Below, piece after piece: positions 9,633 to 20,170 of a stretch of DNA of 35,511 bases (the stretch's first letter is position 1; every line of letters starts with the position of its first letter). The notes under the pieces were generated by a model. It was not told the DNA's origin. It worked only from the letters and a program-made list of their open reading frames with translations, and did not search any database. Both the position numbers and the translations under genes were made by a program. This stretch comes from Jaapia argillacea MUCL 33604. Taxonomy: Eukaryota > Basidiomycota > Agaricomycetes > Jaapiales > Jaapiaceae. Location of the stretch: contig KL197753.1 in NCBI GenBank assembly GCA_000697665.1, forward strand, positions 150,054 to 185,564, in the 5' to 3' direction.

Positions 9633-11280
9633 CTATACTTTTGGTTCCAAATCCCCGGGCAAGATTTCCGACGCCTTCGAGATGATGGGAGTTGGTATGA
9701 CTAGATGAGGAAAAAGTCGTCCCAAGACGGCCGCGATCAAACGGTAGTCTTCAGGTACCAGATAATAGTCAAGGTTGAGGTTGTGAAGGGGGTGAGACAA
9801 GACGGGAGCATCTTGTGTTAGATTGGTAAGATCATCTTCATCATCCTGAGTGATCAATGCGTTACAAGCGAGAGTTGTGAGGTTCGGGCATAGGAGGGCG
9901 AGTGGTTTGAGGGACGTGATACGAAAGGGACATTGGAGTGAAAGTTCCTCCAATTGCGGCCAAGCTAACGCTATCCGCTCGGAAAGAACGAAATCCATTG
10001 TCGGCCAACCCTTTCTAACGTCATGTGTTCGCAATATGACTTTGCGGAGGTGCCCGAGGCAAAAGAACCACTCGATTGGTGGGACGACATACTTCGGTCG
10101 CCAGGGAAGAAAACATATATAAATTTCTTCCAGTTGGGCGAAGCTGGATAATATGGCAAGGGGTGTCGAGATATCCTCTTGAGAACTATCGAGGAAGGAG
10201 TCGATGGATAAACTCTTGAACGATGTAGAGGTGATTGCTCTGAGGATGATAATAAGGCCAGTGGGGTTCACACTCCCGAACGCCAAAGACCTGAGGGCTG
10301 GAAACCCTATCTGGACAGAACTCCCAGCGACCTCGGCATCGAGACCGGAGATAGAATGGAGGCATGGAAGATCGGAAAGGGCCGACAGGAAATCAATGTC
10401 GGCATACGGTCGATCCATGGAGAACGCCGACAAATTCAGGGATTGTAGGTTCCTGAAGACGCGGATGGAAGAAAATGACATATCTTGTATTTGTCCTTGG
10501 AGCTCGAGGGACTCGAGCAAAGGGCATTGGCGAGTGAGTGTCAACATGAACGCCTCCGCTGCCTCTCCTGCAGGATATCGATCTGGCTTTGCTGGGTAGT
10601 CCCACACCTGGGTTCCCATGGATAATTCTCTGAGGGATGGTAACAAAAAATATGACACCTCTTCAATAAAGGAGGTGTCAAACACCGCAGCTGCATCGTG
10701 ATGCCACACAAGTGACCTCAGATTCGGGAACATCGGATGGGGCCTGCACTGGGCTAGCCGACCATAAATCTTGCAGTCGCCATCGGTACGATAGCCATGC
10801 TCATAATAAAGGGTGCGAATACGATGGGCGTAGAAATCGAATCGAACCCAATCCTCGGCTTGAGGAGGCTGACTAAGGTACTGAGAGGATTATCAGGTCG
10901 TTATACTCAAGAAAAAACAAGGCTGTTCGCGTTCAACTCACATAGGTGATCGTAGTGTTAGAATAAGGACCCATTTTAGAGTTGACAACCGGTATCAGCT
11001 CCATTAACGGGCCCATACTGTACATCTCCTTCCACAGAACATCCAAAGCCGGATTCAGTAAGCTCCTGGAGCAACGAGCAAGTCGAACAAGGCATGCAGG
11101 ATCTTCGATGGGATCGATGAAGCAGCATATTTCTCGACACAGCTCCTCGATGAGGAAGACTTGGCGCGACATGGTGGCAGGATGAGGAATTGAGACTCCG
11201 CATTCTGGACTCGGCCCCGTCTCTTTCTCCCGAACTGACGCCTCCAACGTCCCGTTTTCTTGGACTTTTGTCTCATCCAT
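9633..11280 (-). CDS. F-box/LRR-like protein, paralog 1
   Basis: Two exons (11280-10942 and 10880-9633) give 528 residues. Residues about 40-85 (LIEELCREICCFI, then LARCSRSLLNPALDVLWKEM) look like the F-box-like segment of basidiomycete F-box proteins, which would recruit an SCF ubiquitin ligase through Skp1. The rest is a series of leucine-rich segments (FPNLRSL, LRELSMG, LESLELQG, LQSLNLSAF, LEELSLQCP, CPNLTTLAC) that would form a substrate-binding LRR solenoid. Exon 2 opens with a segment containing RFDFYAHRIRTL, which is conserved at the same intron position in the paralogs at 14.1 and 17.7 kb. Met37 (at 11172) is an alternative start just before the F-box. With the long start, the next gene begins only 11 bp away on the other strand. 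Family is inferred; substrate is unknown. Confidence 0.82.
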
Positions 11281-11291
11281 TATCTCCTGCG

Positions 11292-12402
11292 ATGCCTTTA
11301 GAATATCCTGGCGGCGGTCAACCCTACATCTACGACCTCTTCTTCCGTTATGAACATTGGCTCTGTCTGGTGATCCTGATTGAACTTGTGAACTCTGAAC
11401 TGGGCGACGGCGAATGTAGCGGAGTAACCTACGATAACCTCGTCGACAGAATCCTCCAAGGATCTCCTCCTAGCCCTGTCTGTTTCTTAAGCAAACTGAA
11501 ACTCAAGAAGGAAGTTCAACTGATGTTGACCAAGTTTCCGTTCTTCGTGGTATGTTTTTCCTTCATATTTTTCTTTTGTTTGGATGCTGATTCTTACTGC
11601 TATGTAGCAGTTAACAGAGCATCCCTCAGCGAATGACACAGAGACAAAGTCTGAAGCTCGGGCTCTCTGGGTATATCGAAGAAACTTGGACCCGGACGCT
11701 GCCAGGTCTCGTTTTACCTCCGGACTCTCTGAGACTCTCGAAGATTTTCCACCTGTTCCTATGCAGCAGCCGGTGCCACACAAGTCCTCCAGTCATTCTC
11801 AAACATCGGATCCTCGACTCGGTGTTCCTCCCCCCCATCCGTCGAACGAGCCGTCTACTTCCAACCCTGCGAACCCAACTCCACCGCCCACAACCCGTTC
11901 AATATCAATCCAAACCTCTCCTCAGAGCTCCACAGGTATCGGATCAAGCTACCCATGCACACCAGATCGTCTATACAGTCCCACGACGCCAACAATTCGC
12001 TCTTGCGCACCTTCCCCCCAACTCAGTATTCCATTCGCTTCACCAATCCTACTTCGAACTCCGCAATCCCCAACTATTGGTCCTCGTCTTTTCTTGCAAT
12101 CAAGTCCCTGTACTGCTGCCACGACGGAATACGACAGCCCGTTCGGCTCGCCTATTCTTTTGAGAACGGGCTCTCCGAGGGGAAGTCGGACTATGATGTA
12201 TGCGCGTGGACATACTTCTGCCTCTCCGGGTAATTCAAGTCCGAGGTCTGTACGCGCAATTTCATTGAGTCTTGGTAGCCCATCCTCCTCGTTATGCCTT
12301 CCGTCAAACCCCCCACACGATAGGACAAACTTCTCGTTCTCGGTTCACCCAACTGCTGAGGCTTTGTTGCCAGCATTTCGTCTATCGCCTGTCCACTGGT
12401 GA
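11292..12402 (+). CDS. Ser/Pro/Thr-rich protein, unknown function
   Basis: Two exons (11292-11549 and 11608-12402) give 350 residues. The intron starts GTATGT and ends TATGTAG and joins in frame. The first 110 residues or so look folded: aromatic and leucine-rich, with YDLFFRYEHWL, LIELVNSEL and LTKFPFFV, then a charged helix ending in LWVYRRNLDPDAARSRF. The remaining 235 residues are low complexity and presumably disordered. They contain a repeated Ser-Pro-Ile-Leu-Leu-Arg-Thr motif (twice) and many SP/TP pairs that could be proline-directed kinase sites. I recognise no family; a regulatory or DNA-associated role is possible but unsupported. The start lies 11 bp from the start of F-box paralog 1 on the other strand. 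Confidence 0.6.
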
Positions 12403-12811
12403 GGAGAGTAGCGTGACGTTAGTCCTCTCTCTGTCGTGCTCGCTTCCTTGACATTGCGGTCTCATTTCTGCCCCTTGGTAGCTTGGATTGAGCCTGTATC
12501 GATTTCGTTTTATTTGATGTGTATGTTCTCTCGGTTTAAATGTTGTAGACGTACGTGCATATATGATGTGTGGATTCCGGAACTATTCCTGCGATGGTTG
12601 AACGAAGGCCAGACCTGTCGCCACCGAGGCCACGTGGCAACTCTATAGGCCAACAACAGTGATCCACTCCACCCGCTGCTCATCAGCATCACAAGTCCAG
12701 AGAATCATGCCCCTCTCTTGTTGTGATTTCACCTTATAATCTCCTTCCCCTCTTCCATCACCACCGCCAAACCGAAAACCACAAATATCTGAACCAAATT
12801 AACGATAGGAA
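12403..12811. other. Intergenic stretch, no gene recognised
   Basis: About 410 bp between the Ser/Pro-rich gene and the promethin-like gene. Small ORFs on both strands lack motifs. It presumably holds the first gene's 3' UTR and the second gene's promoter. Confidence 0.4.
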
Positions 12812-13885
12812 ATGGTGCATTCTCCAGCTCGTCACACGAACGGTCATGGTCATGGACTGGCTAGCGAAGATGACTTGCAAGGGTACTTTGATCGCTATGC
12901 CGGTGCTGTGAGACATAATTTTTCGAGATTCGAGTCTCAACTTGGTCGACCGGCTTTCGAAGTGTTCCAACAGTCATTCAATGAGAGGCCTGTAATCACG
13001 GTAGCATCCTCCCTCCTTCCCCATGGCTTCTACGAAATTTCTGACGAGACGATTATTTATTGGGCTGCATAGACGTTCTTGGCCATATATGCTGTGTTGA
13101 GCGTCGTCCCCGTCTTGTCGTTCATGTGAGTATAAATTCAGCTGTCATTCGCTACCTCCTGCTAATGTAGGAGTGGTTGTAGAGGCTTTTCGTTGTTCCT
13201 GACCACGACGTATACGTTCCTTGCGTTCGGTGGGGCATTTGTAGTTTCGGTCGTTTCGATCTTGTTCCTCGGTAAGTCTCTTTCCTTATTCTCCCCCCCT
13301 CCCTCCCTCCCTCCCTCCCAAACATACGACCCCGATGCTAACCTATATGCAGGCTCAATCTTAATTCCAACCCTGCTCCTCACACTCCTCTTCACCGCCC
13401 TCATAACCTCATTCCTACTCTCCGCTTTCCTCGCTTGGAGGTTCTGGGTCCTTGTTAGGAAGGAAGGACCCAGAGGCGTTGGCGAGTGGGGCGGTGAGAC
13501 AAAGAGACGTTTTGCTCGTCATCACCGCCGAGAAGAGGTACCTGCGGCTGCAAGAGATGCAAAAGAGAAAGTCGAAACAGAGCAACAAGATGTTGGCAGG
13601 CCTGACCCTGTCACCCACCATGAGAACGGCATCAAGGGAGAAGGGGAAGGAGGGGGAGACAGTGACACCAGCTCAGCGGTCGTCATCCCCTCGAACAGAA
13701 CTTCGGCATATATGCCTTCCAGCGGGACCATCTTTATCCCCGCTAATGAGGAGAACAGGGGGAGGTCGGTGGAGAGGAAGGAAGGAGGAACTATGGAGAC
13801 TTTTTATCAGGTTGAGGCAGGTAGTGGGGATGGGGGTGACGGAGAGTATGTTGGCCAGGAGGGTAAGCAGGAAGGTGGAATTTGA
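12812..13885 (+). CDS. Promethin/LDAF1-like lipid-droplet membrane protein
   Basis: Four exons (12812-13000, 13073-13125, 13183-13271, 13353-13885) give 287 residues. A soluble N-terminus (FDRYAGAVRHNFSRFESQL) precedes a Pro-containing hydrophobic block RPVITTFLAIYAVLSVVPVL, then FIGFSLFLTTTYTFLAFGGA and two further long hydrophobic segments to about residue 155. This matches the hairpin-type membrane region of promethin/LDAF1-like proteins, which partner with seipin at ER-lipid-droplet contacts. The tail from about residue 160 is charged, Gly/Glu-rich and probably disordered. The exon-3 acceptor could also be 12 nt earlier (13171), in frame, but 13183 restores the family-like FIGFS. Another open frame overlaps the last exon, so the C-terminal tail is the least certain part. 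Confidence 0.78.
13292..13319 (+). repeat. (CCCT)n microsatellite in an intron
   Basis: A short CCCT/TCCC tandem tract lies within the last intron of the promethin-like gene, doubling as a long pyrimidine run upstream of the acceptor. Copy number probably varies between strains. Confidence 0.7.
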
Positions 13886-14106
13886 AGAGGCAAGGGAGCA
13901 GGGGATCAGTTCTTCGGTCTCGTCAGTTTGATTCTTTGTTGCACGGTTTTCGTCGGACACTGCATTGGTCCCATTTGCACATGAACCTGTTTGTATCCTA
14001 CCTTGTACGTTTTAGTTCTCCCAGTGGTCGTACGACTGTCGTGGTCGCGAAAGTACTATACGCTAAATCATTCGAAGATTCCATCGGCTCTCGCTAGTAC
14101 GTAAAT

Positions 14107-15911
14107 ATGGCTTTTCTCGCTTGTCAGCAACCAACGACAGCCAGCTACACGCCCTCGATGTTTCCACTGCCCAGTCACTGTAGAGCACAAGAACGGGTAT
14201 TTGCCATCCCAGAACTCGCGAAAGAGATCTGTTGGCATCTGCATGCGGTACAGCACGCCAGTGGGCAGGGTGACTTGGTCAACGTTGCCCGTTCGTGTCG
14301 ACGGCTAATGGACCCAGCGCTTGATTTCTTGTGGTCTCAGTTGGAGGACGTGCGTCCTCTGTTAGACCTCATTCCCGCAGTGGTATCCTTTATCAGCGGA
14401 GAGAGTGGTTATGACGAGAAAATTCATGGCCCTCATGTCAGTCACAGATATTCACATCACAGCGTTTGTTCAATTCTCATCCTCATCCATCGTATGCGAC
14501 TGCACAGATTTTGATGGAACCCCTTGACAAGGCTCAATTCGTCCGCTTTGACTTTTACGCGAAACGAGTCCAAGCGCTGCGGTACCATCATGAGCCGGGT
14601 TCGGATCGAGTCCCATGCACCATTTTCCCTCAGCTGAGGGAATGTCGCACTACACCATTGCTTCCCAACTTGAAACTCACGACGACCGACGTCTGATCCT
14701 GGATGCAGAATTTCTTGCCGAAGTCACCCCGCTTCTCACCTCTTCCCTGCGAACGATTTCCATCGGAACCTCTCATGAACAGTCCTTTGTTGAGACGCTA
14801 CCATTGAAGGACATTCACCCATTGAAACTATTCCTCCACCTGCTCCCTCAACGATGTCCCTCGACCGAAGAGCTCGATATGTTTGGGACATTGCCGAAGG
14901 TCTCATTGGCATCTCTCGGCAAATTCAAACTTCTTCGATATTTGGACTTGAGAGACATTTGGCCTGAGAGTGTTCTTGTCGACGACAAGACGTTGGAAGA
15001 CGTTGGATGATTTGAAGGTCCTCGAGTCCATCCTTGGTCTTCGAACGTTTGGGAAGGACAACCGATCTTCATCCAAGTCAGGCTTCCCCTCACTCCGTCA
15101 TCTGTCCCTCAAGGAAGGAACGCCTGCTGGTATCCTCAATCTGCTGGAGCGGATATCATCCAATTCCTTGTCGTCGGTTCATATACAGCGCATGTCAAGA
15201 GGTCGCTCCGAAACCTTCGTCGCATGTATCACCACCTTGCAAAGATTCTCAGATACTCTGCAAGAAATCGATATCAAATCAGGGTTCTCACCCCTCCCGA
15301 TTAAGGTCGGGTTACCGAGCATCGAAGCTTGCTTCACCATACATAATCTCAAAACACTCCATCTGTCCTTTGGACGACATGACGAATGGCCATTATTTTC
15401 CCTCGAATACGCTCAAAGGATGGCATCCGCTTGGCCCCGTATTGAATACCTCCACCTACCCAACTGTCGCTTCCCTCTCCATTCACTCCCTATATTTGCT
15501 TCCCGATGTCCCAACCTCCGTTCCTTTGCCATGCGCGCCCTGGATATCAACGATAACATCGACACCATTACGAACAATAATCTCGGGGCCACGATCAATC
15601 CAAATCGTCAGCTTCGAAATCTCAGAATACGAGATTACGAAGCGAGTTCGGGCCAGCACAACCTTGCTGTGATTGGCGGCATTTTGGATTATCTATTTCC
15701 CAATCTGGATCCGGGGAAGGATGATGGGACGGCCATGCAGGCGGTGAGACATCTGCAAGCCGCTAGGAAGTTGGATATGATATCTAGTCAGTCACCAGGA
15801 GAAACGGATGGTATGTTAAATGTGATTTTCCGCGATCGTCCTCTTGCTGACGTTATGTTTGTATGCGTCCAGATTGACTCTTTCTTCCGCCTCGGAGGAA
15901 CGTGCCTCTAG
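14107..15911 (+). pseudogene. F-box/LRR-like paralog 2, broken by two frameshifts
   Basis: Exon 1 (14107-14436) encodes an F-box-like segment (FAIPELAKEICWHL, then ARSCRRLMDPALDFLW). After an intron ending CTGCACAG, exon 2 starts at 14508 with MEPLDKAQFVRFDFYAKRV, as in paralogs 1 and 3. This frame hits a TGA at 14694-14696. The protein similarity to paralog 3 continues in another frame (EFLAEVTPLLTSSLRTISIG onward) to a TGA at 15008-15010. It then resumes in the original frame (TLDDLKVLESILGLRTFG onward) to about 15911. The second shift coincides with a perfect 10-bp tandem duplication (14988-14997 and 14998-15007). The first fits a small deletion near 14670-14690. No plausible intron repairs either. 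Assembly error is the alternative. If a final intron at about 15812-15872 is used, the end is at 15877. Confidence 0.75.
14988..15007 (+). repeat. 10-bp tandem duplication that shifts the F-box paralog frame
   Basis: AGACGTTGGA occurs twice in direct succession. Removing one copy would join the upstream coding frame to the downstream LRR frame (ThrLeuAspAspLeu), so the duplication is the likely cause of the second frameshift. Confidence 0.85.
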
Positions 15912-16467
15912 GATTGGGCACAAATTCCCAATCATTGGCGCAACCTGGCCATTGTGTAGAGGTCCTCTGCCGCTTCACGGGCCCCATTGGCTCTGCGGAC
16001 AATTTTGGTTCACCGTCGCTCGATTTCGTATGCATTTATGTCGTGGAAGAGAGACATCCACATTTGACGAATAGACCAATACTTCCGGACCTCTGGGACC
16101 CATGCTCCGATCGTCACTTCTCTATCGACGACGTCCACCATTACTTTGTTTCCCTTTGCCCGCGTCTCACGACGGTGGGACGTATTATACAGAGTCTATT
16201 ATACGAGACTTATAATACTCGACAACCCTCGATCTGAAAACAACTCAGTCCTTCAAACACTCCTTCATCCCCTGGGAACTGTGGATTTCATTCTTCGCCC
16301 ATCAATATTACAAGTGGGTATCTTCGCGTCCTTGCAATTCTCCATGACTTCCGCAAATTCATCACCATTCTGCCAGATCGTTTGAGGCCGAGCGGGAAAT
16401 GGCGGGATAACGTCCTCCTCGACCAAGTACTACCCGTGGCAAGGGCAGTTATCGCAGGACCAGGGCG
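15912..16467. other. Convergent intergenic region
   Basis: About 555 bp between the broken F-box gene (+) and the DUF6914-like gene (-). ORFs on the plus strand (for example within 15902-16237) have no recognisable domain. An 8-bp inverted repeat (GTATTATA and TATAATAC) lies near 16183-16219. Confidence 0.35.
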
Positions 16468-16995
16468 CTAATCAGTCAAAGTCCCAACGTCTTCGTATCC
16501 GTTAACGAAGCTCACCCGAATCGCATTCCAAATCCAATCCCTCGCACCTCCGTCGCCACCTTTGGGGTCGACCTCAACATTCATCAGTAACGCCGCCAAG
16601 TCAGCCCCAGTCACTTGTGCAGGATCCCATTTTGCGAGGAGAACAAGTGCTACTATCCGCCCATCCCGATCGTCGTCCCTCAGGTTCACCTGCGATCCCT
16701 CATATTCCCATCGAAGGACGCCCTGCTCCTGGAGGCACTCCCTGACGTGGTATCGCCAGCTTTGCACCCATGACGCCTCAGGTTTCTTGGGGGTCAAAAG
16801 GAGAGCCGTATGGAACATAATTGAGGGATCCCATTGGAAGCGTTGGCGATAGAACGCGAGGTATAAACGGTCTTTGTTCGGTTTGCTACTTATCGACTGC
16901 CAATCGCAAGTTAGCCTCTGTAGCCATGGGAATGGTTCTGCACCTACTTGCTTATGTCTTACATTGTCGAAACCGAAGGCTGTGATAGCCGACAT
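16468..16995 (-). CDS. DUF6914-like protein of unknown function
   Basis: Two exons (16995-16963 and 16896-16468) give 153 residues. The 66-nt intron (GTAAGA to GGCAG) is in frame and stop-free, so reading through would give 175 residues. The core reads RLYLAFYRQR, MFHTALLLTPK, then WRYHVREC, WEYEGSQVNL, VALVLLAKW and DWIWNAIRVSF. This FHxALLxxPK, YHV, W-Y/F and final W-x-W order is typical of a widespread fungal family that I believe is DUF6914; the number is from memory and unchecked. No function is known to me. It is divergent from the weak ORF at 17102 and convergent with the broken F-box paralog. Confidence 0.7.
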   Translation of the reverse strand: MSAITAFGFDNVRHKQVGAEPFPWLQRLTCDWQSISSKPNKDRLYLAFYRQRFQWDPSIMFHTALLLTPKKPEASWVQSWRYHVRECLQEQGVLRWEYEGSQVNLRDDDRDGRIVALVLLAKWDPAQVTGADLAALLMNVEVDPKGGDGGARDWIWNAIRVSFVNGYEDVGTLTD

Positions 16996-17101
16996 CTGGC
17001 AGTTGGTGTGGCCGAGATTGGCGGGGGTGGTTTACTATCCGAGATCGCACCCAAATTGACTTTATATCATACATTGAAAACACGCCGTTTCGAATCTCAA
17101 C

Positions 17102-17740
17102 ATGGCGCTGCATTCATCAGAGAAGAGCAACATTCTTTGTCTTGCCCTATTGTCTTGCTGTGCTGTCACCACTCTCCTTTATGGCGGAGTTTGTACATCT
17201 ACTCCACGGATCCATTGCGATATCGAGGTGACAATAACAATTGGGCTGATACCTGTGTCCATTCATTCTGGACCAGAGACTGTTCTGTGGGTCCCTTGTA
17301 CGAACCAAGACAATAGGGACAAGGAACTCGTGCTTCGAGATCAGCGTGATTGGGTTTTCAGAACTCGAAGGGCTGCTGGGGGCATCGACATGTGTGCGAC
17401 TCGACTGGATGGATGGTCACAAGTCATAGTAAAGCTTCAGTACCGACGAGGCAGTGTCTCGGTCCCGGAGAGGACGGGAATGAGCGGACAAAGTCCCTCA
17501 CTTGACCGCAACGTGTCCATGTATTTGTTCTTGAGCACGATGGGAGTTAAGAGCTTATCATGGAGTTGGACGATGAAACATGACATGAGCATATCCTGCA
17601 ATCATCAACCGTGGAAACATCATGCATCAGAACTGCTCCTATCAATCCTATGCAGTATCCTACTAAGATATGGACCGGTTGCGTGGCGATTGTTGAATCA
17701 ACCTGCAAGGATGAAAATGAGGACCAAAGAATGGCATTGA
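17102..17740 (+). CDS. Doubtful ORF with a signal-like N-terminus
   Basis: An uninterrupted 212-residue frame begins in a fair start context (CAACATGG). A TATA-like TTTATAT lies about 40 bp upstream. Residues about 10-30 (ILCLALLSCCAVTTLLYGG) look like a signal peptide or single membrane anchor. The rest has no motif I recognise, and its 3' end overlaps the last 78 bp of the F-box paralog on the other strand. It may be a lineage-specific secreted protein, the first exon of a spliced gene, or a chance ORF. I keep it only because of the N-terminus and start context. Confidence 0.3.
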   Translation: MALHSSEKSNILCLALLSCCAVTTLLYGGVCTSTPRIHCDIEVTITIGLIPVSIHSGPETVLWVPCTNQDNRDKELVLRDQRDWVFRTRRAAGGIDMCATRLDGWSQVIVKLQYRRGSVSVPERTGMSGQSPSLDRNVSMYLFLSTMGVKSLSWSWTMKHDMSISCNHQPWKHHASELLLSILCSILLRYGPVAWRLLNQPARMKMRTKEWH

Positions 17741-19464
17741 GGGAGAAAACAGACCATGTGTTTCCATCGATGATGGGTTGACTGTCATCGCCCTCCTGAT
17801 GGTTTGCAAAGATGCGACCGCGCCCATCACTTTGCCCCTCGGACCATACCAGGATTGGGACTGAAAGTTCGGAAATAAACGATCCAAGATTGCAGCAAGG
17901 GCAACGAAGTCGAACTTGTCCTCGTCGGGGGAGTAATGAGATATGGAGAACCATTGAAGCTCCTGGTGTGGCGATGTTGTAAGAACCTTCGCGACAGTGC
18001 CAAGGTTATCCGGGACGGATAAGGTGTGGATTTTGAACGTATGGAGGTGAGGGGATTGTGAAACGAAGGTCCAAAGGGATTGGAGAGAGAAGCGACCGTA
18101 TGACAGGTTGAGCTCCATGATGTGGGGCCATGAACGCGCCATGCTCTCTGCATATGCGGGAAGAAGCGCTGGCGATTGCCCAGTTGTCGGCATAAAGAGG
18201 TTAAGAGTTGTGAGATGGTGGAGGCCGAAACATGCTTCGAGAGCCGACAATCCGTCTCCACTTTTGAGAAAGGAAATCCTTGTATGGTATGAGACTTCTT
18301 GGAGTGTCTGTGAAAACCTTTGTAGGCTGGTGAAACAGGCCAGAAAGGTGTTGCGGTCACCCGCTATCATATCGTCGGCTTCAAATGACGAAAGGGAGCT
18401 CGAGGAGATCCTGTTGAGGAGAGTAAAGGTGCCTTCTGGGTTTCCTTTGCGTATCCTTAGCGTGCGAAGGGAAGGAAACCCGGGAAGGGAAGATCTTGAT
18501 AGGGAGTCCTTCGTGACTATAATACCCGTGAGGGTTTCTAGAGTGCCGATACCAGCTAGTGTATCTAATGTGGAGCCGTCAAGAAGGGCTCCGTCCTCAT
18601 CCAGATCTAAGCACTGGAGATGTTTGAATTGGCCGAACGGGGTAAGTGGGACATCCAGTGAAAATCCGCGCAACTGAAGATACCGAGTCGAAGGACAGCG
18701 TTGAGGGAGCATGTGTAGGAACAATTTCAAGGTGTAGGTGTCAATGGCGGGGGGTTGCCATCTAGGGAGGTCATCGTCGGAGCAACCCACACATATCGTT
18801 TGTAGTAATGGAGTAAGGAAGGGGGTAACCTCAGCCAGAAATGCTCCATTCAGGTTCGACATGTAGCCGTGATACCAGTATAAGTGTCGCAAGTTAGGGA
18901 GGAGATGATCAACCCGGCATTCGGCGAGTTGGCTGAAGATTTCACATTGCATATATTCTGGTGAATGATCGAAATGCAGCATTCGAACTCGTCGTCCATA
19001 GAAGTCAAAGCGAGCCCAGTCTTTCTCCTCAGGGGGGTCGAAGAAAATCTACACAAGGTCGAGCAGGTGAACAAAGGGCATGATGTGTACACGGTATGAC
19101 CGGCAAAGATTGAACTCACGTGATGGACGTCGTCCTCGTCCTCGTCATCCTCATAAACGACTTGATCTCCCTTAAGATACGCGGCAGCGGCGGGTATGAG
19201 GTCCAGGAGTGGCCGCATATTTTCGAGCTCGCACCACAGCACGTCCAGGGCAGGATTCATGAACCGCCGACAGCAGCGCGCAAGGTGGGCTAAGGTGCCA
19301 CCACGTGTGCCAGAGCCTGTCGGCCATGGTTTGAGATACCAACAAATCTCGAGGAACAGTTCCGGTACGGCGAGGACCCATTCCTGTGCCAAGGCGGACA
19401 TGTTCGTTGCAATATGAATAGTGGCGGTAGGAGGTGTGACATTCGTAACAAGTTCGTTTGCCAC
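17663..19464 (-). CDS. F-box/LRR-like protein, paralog 3
   Basis: Two exons (19464-19120 and 19048-17663) give 576 residues. The F-box-like segment is at about residues 25-80 (VLAVPELFLEICWYL, then LARCCRRFMNPALDVLW). An acidic run (YEDDEDEDD) ends exon 1 at the conserved intron. Exon 2 starts with DPPEEKDWARFDFYGRRVRML and continues with leucine-rich segments (LLPNLRHLYW, FGQFKHLQCLDL, FPSLRTLRIR, LHHLTTLNLF, SPHLHTFKIHTL). It would be the substrate receptor of an SCF ubiquitin ligase; targets are unknown. This is the intact counterpart of the broken copy at 14.1 kb, in opposite orientation. Met22 (19401) is an alternative start. The last 40 residues or so are unlike the paralogs, and a missed terminal intron is possible. 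Confidence 0.82.
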
Positions 19465-20170
19465 TGTGACAGAGTGACCGCTTTTCGGTTAACGCTACCA
19501 GCCTAGAGCGAAACTATAGTCTATTAGACCACGGCGCACACAAAGTCATTTTGCTCGTTGTCATCCTGTGGATATCCAAAAAAGCCACTAATTCATGGTA
19601 ACCTTTGGGACCCGATCTCTCCATCCCCACGCCGGCTTGCACTCACTCAACCGTCATCGTTGGTATCGCGACTTTCGTACTGATACTTACCGAGTTACCG
19701 GGAGATTCACGGACGCCTGTATTGCGCCGATACACGTCCTCCTAGAGACCTCGTCTTTCCCCCCGTGGAAGAGAGCAGCGAACGTGACGATCGCCAAGCA
19801 TCCAAATATCCGATCTTGAAGACGCTTTCTCCCGCTCCACATCAAATTTCCTTCGAAGCAACTGAGCGGATTATCTACCAGCTCAAGCTATAGCTCAAAA
19901 CAGTATGTACATGCTGGAATATCCGACACCGAGCGCATTCCAAGCCCATGACCCTTCCGACGAATGTCCGCTTTCGCGTACGTTGAATCCCGCCCTTCCG
20001 TTGACTTTGCCATTTCCGAAATATAGGCAATTGCTCGGTATGCCCACATCTTTTCGTCGACTACCTATGCCGGAATTGGACGTTCCTTACTTTCGTATAA
20101 ATTCACAAAATCTTGGAGGGATTATTGCAGACGCATCATCCCCAGCGTCTCAACTTGTAACCTCAGAAAG
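19465..20170. other. Divergent intergenic region
   Basis: About 700 bp between F-box paralog 3 (-) and the CBM1 gene (+). It holds the CBM1 gene TATA box. ORFs at 19595-19819 and 19905-20204 show no domain and overlap the promoter, so they were left out. Confidence 0.4.
20096..20103 (+). promoter_or_regulatory. TATA box of the CBM1 gene
   Basis: TATAAATT lies 75 bp upstream of the ATG at 20171, consistent with a 5' UTR of roughly 40-50 nt. Confidence 0.5.

Noticed and set aside
10653-10680. 9-bp inverted repeat (TGACACCTC/GAGGTGTCA)
   Set aside because: Lies inside coding sequence of F-box paralog 1 and is explained by the encoded residues; no further structure.
11633-12163. 176-codon alternative-frame ORF
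   Set aside because: Overlaps the Ser/Pro-rich exon; the frame joined by the upstream intron is the one kept.
15034-15672. 212-codon alternative-frame ORF
   Set aside because: Overlaps the LRR part of the broken F-box paralog in a different frame and lacks similarity to its paralogs.
16183-16219. AT-rich inverted and direct repeats (GTATTATA/TATAATAC)
   Set aside because: Low-complexity AT sequence in a convergent intergenic region; too short to name an element.
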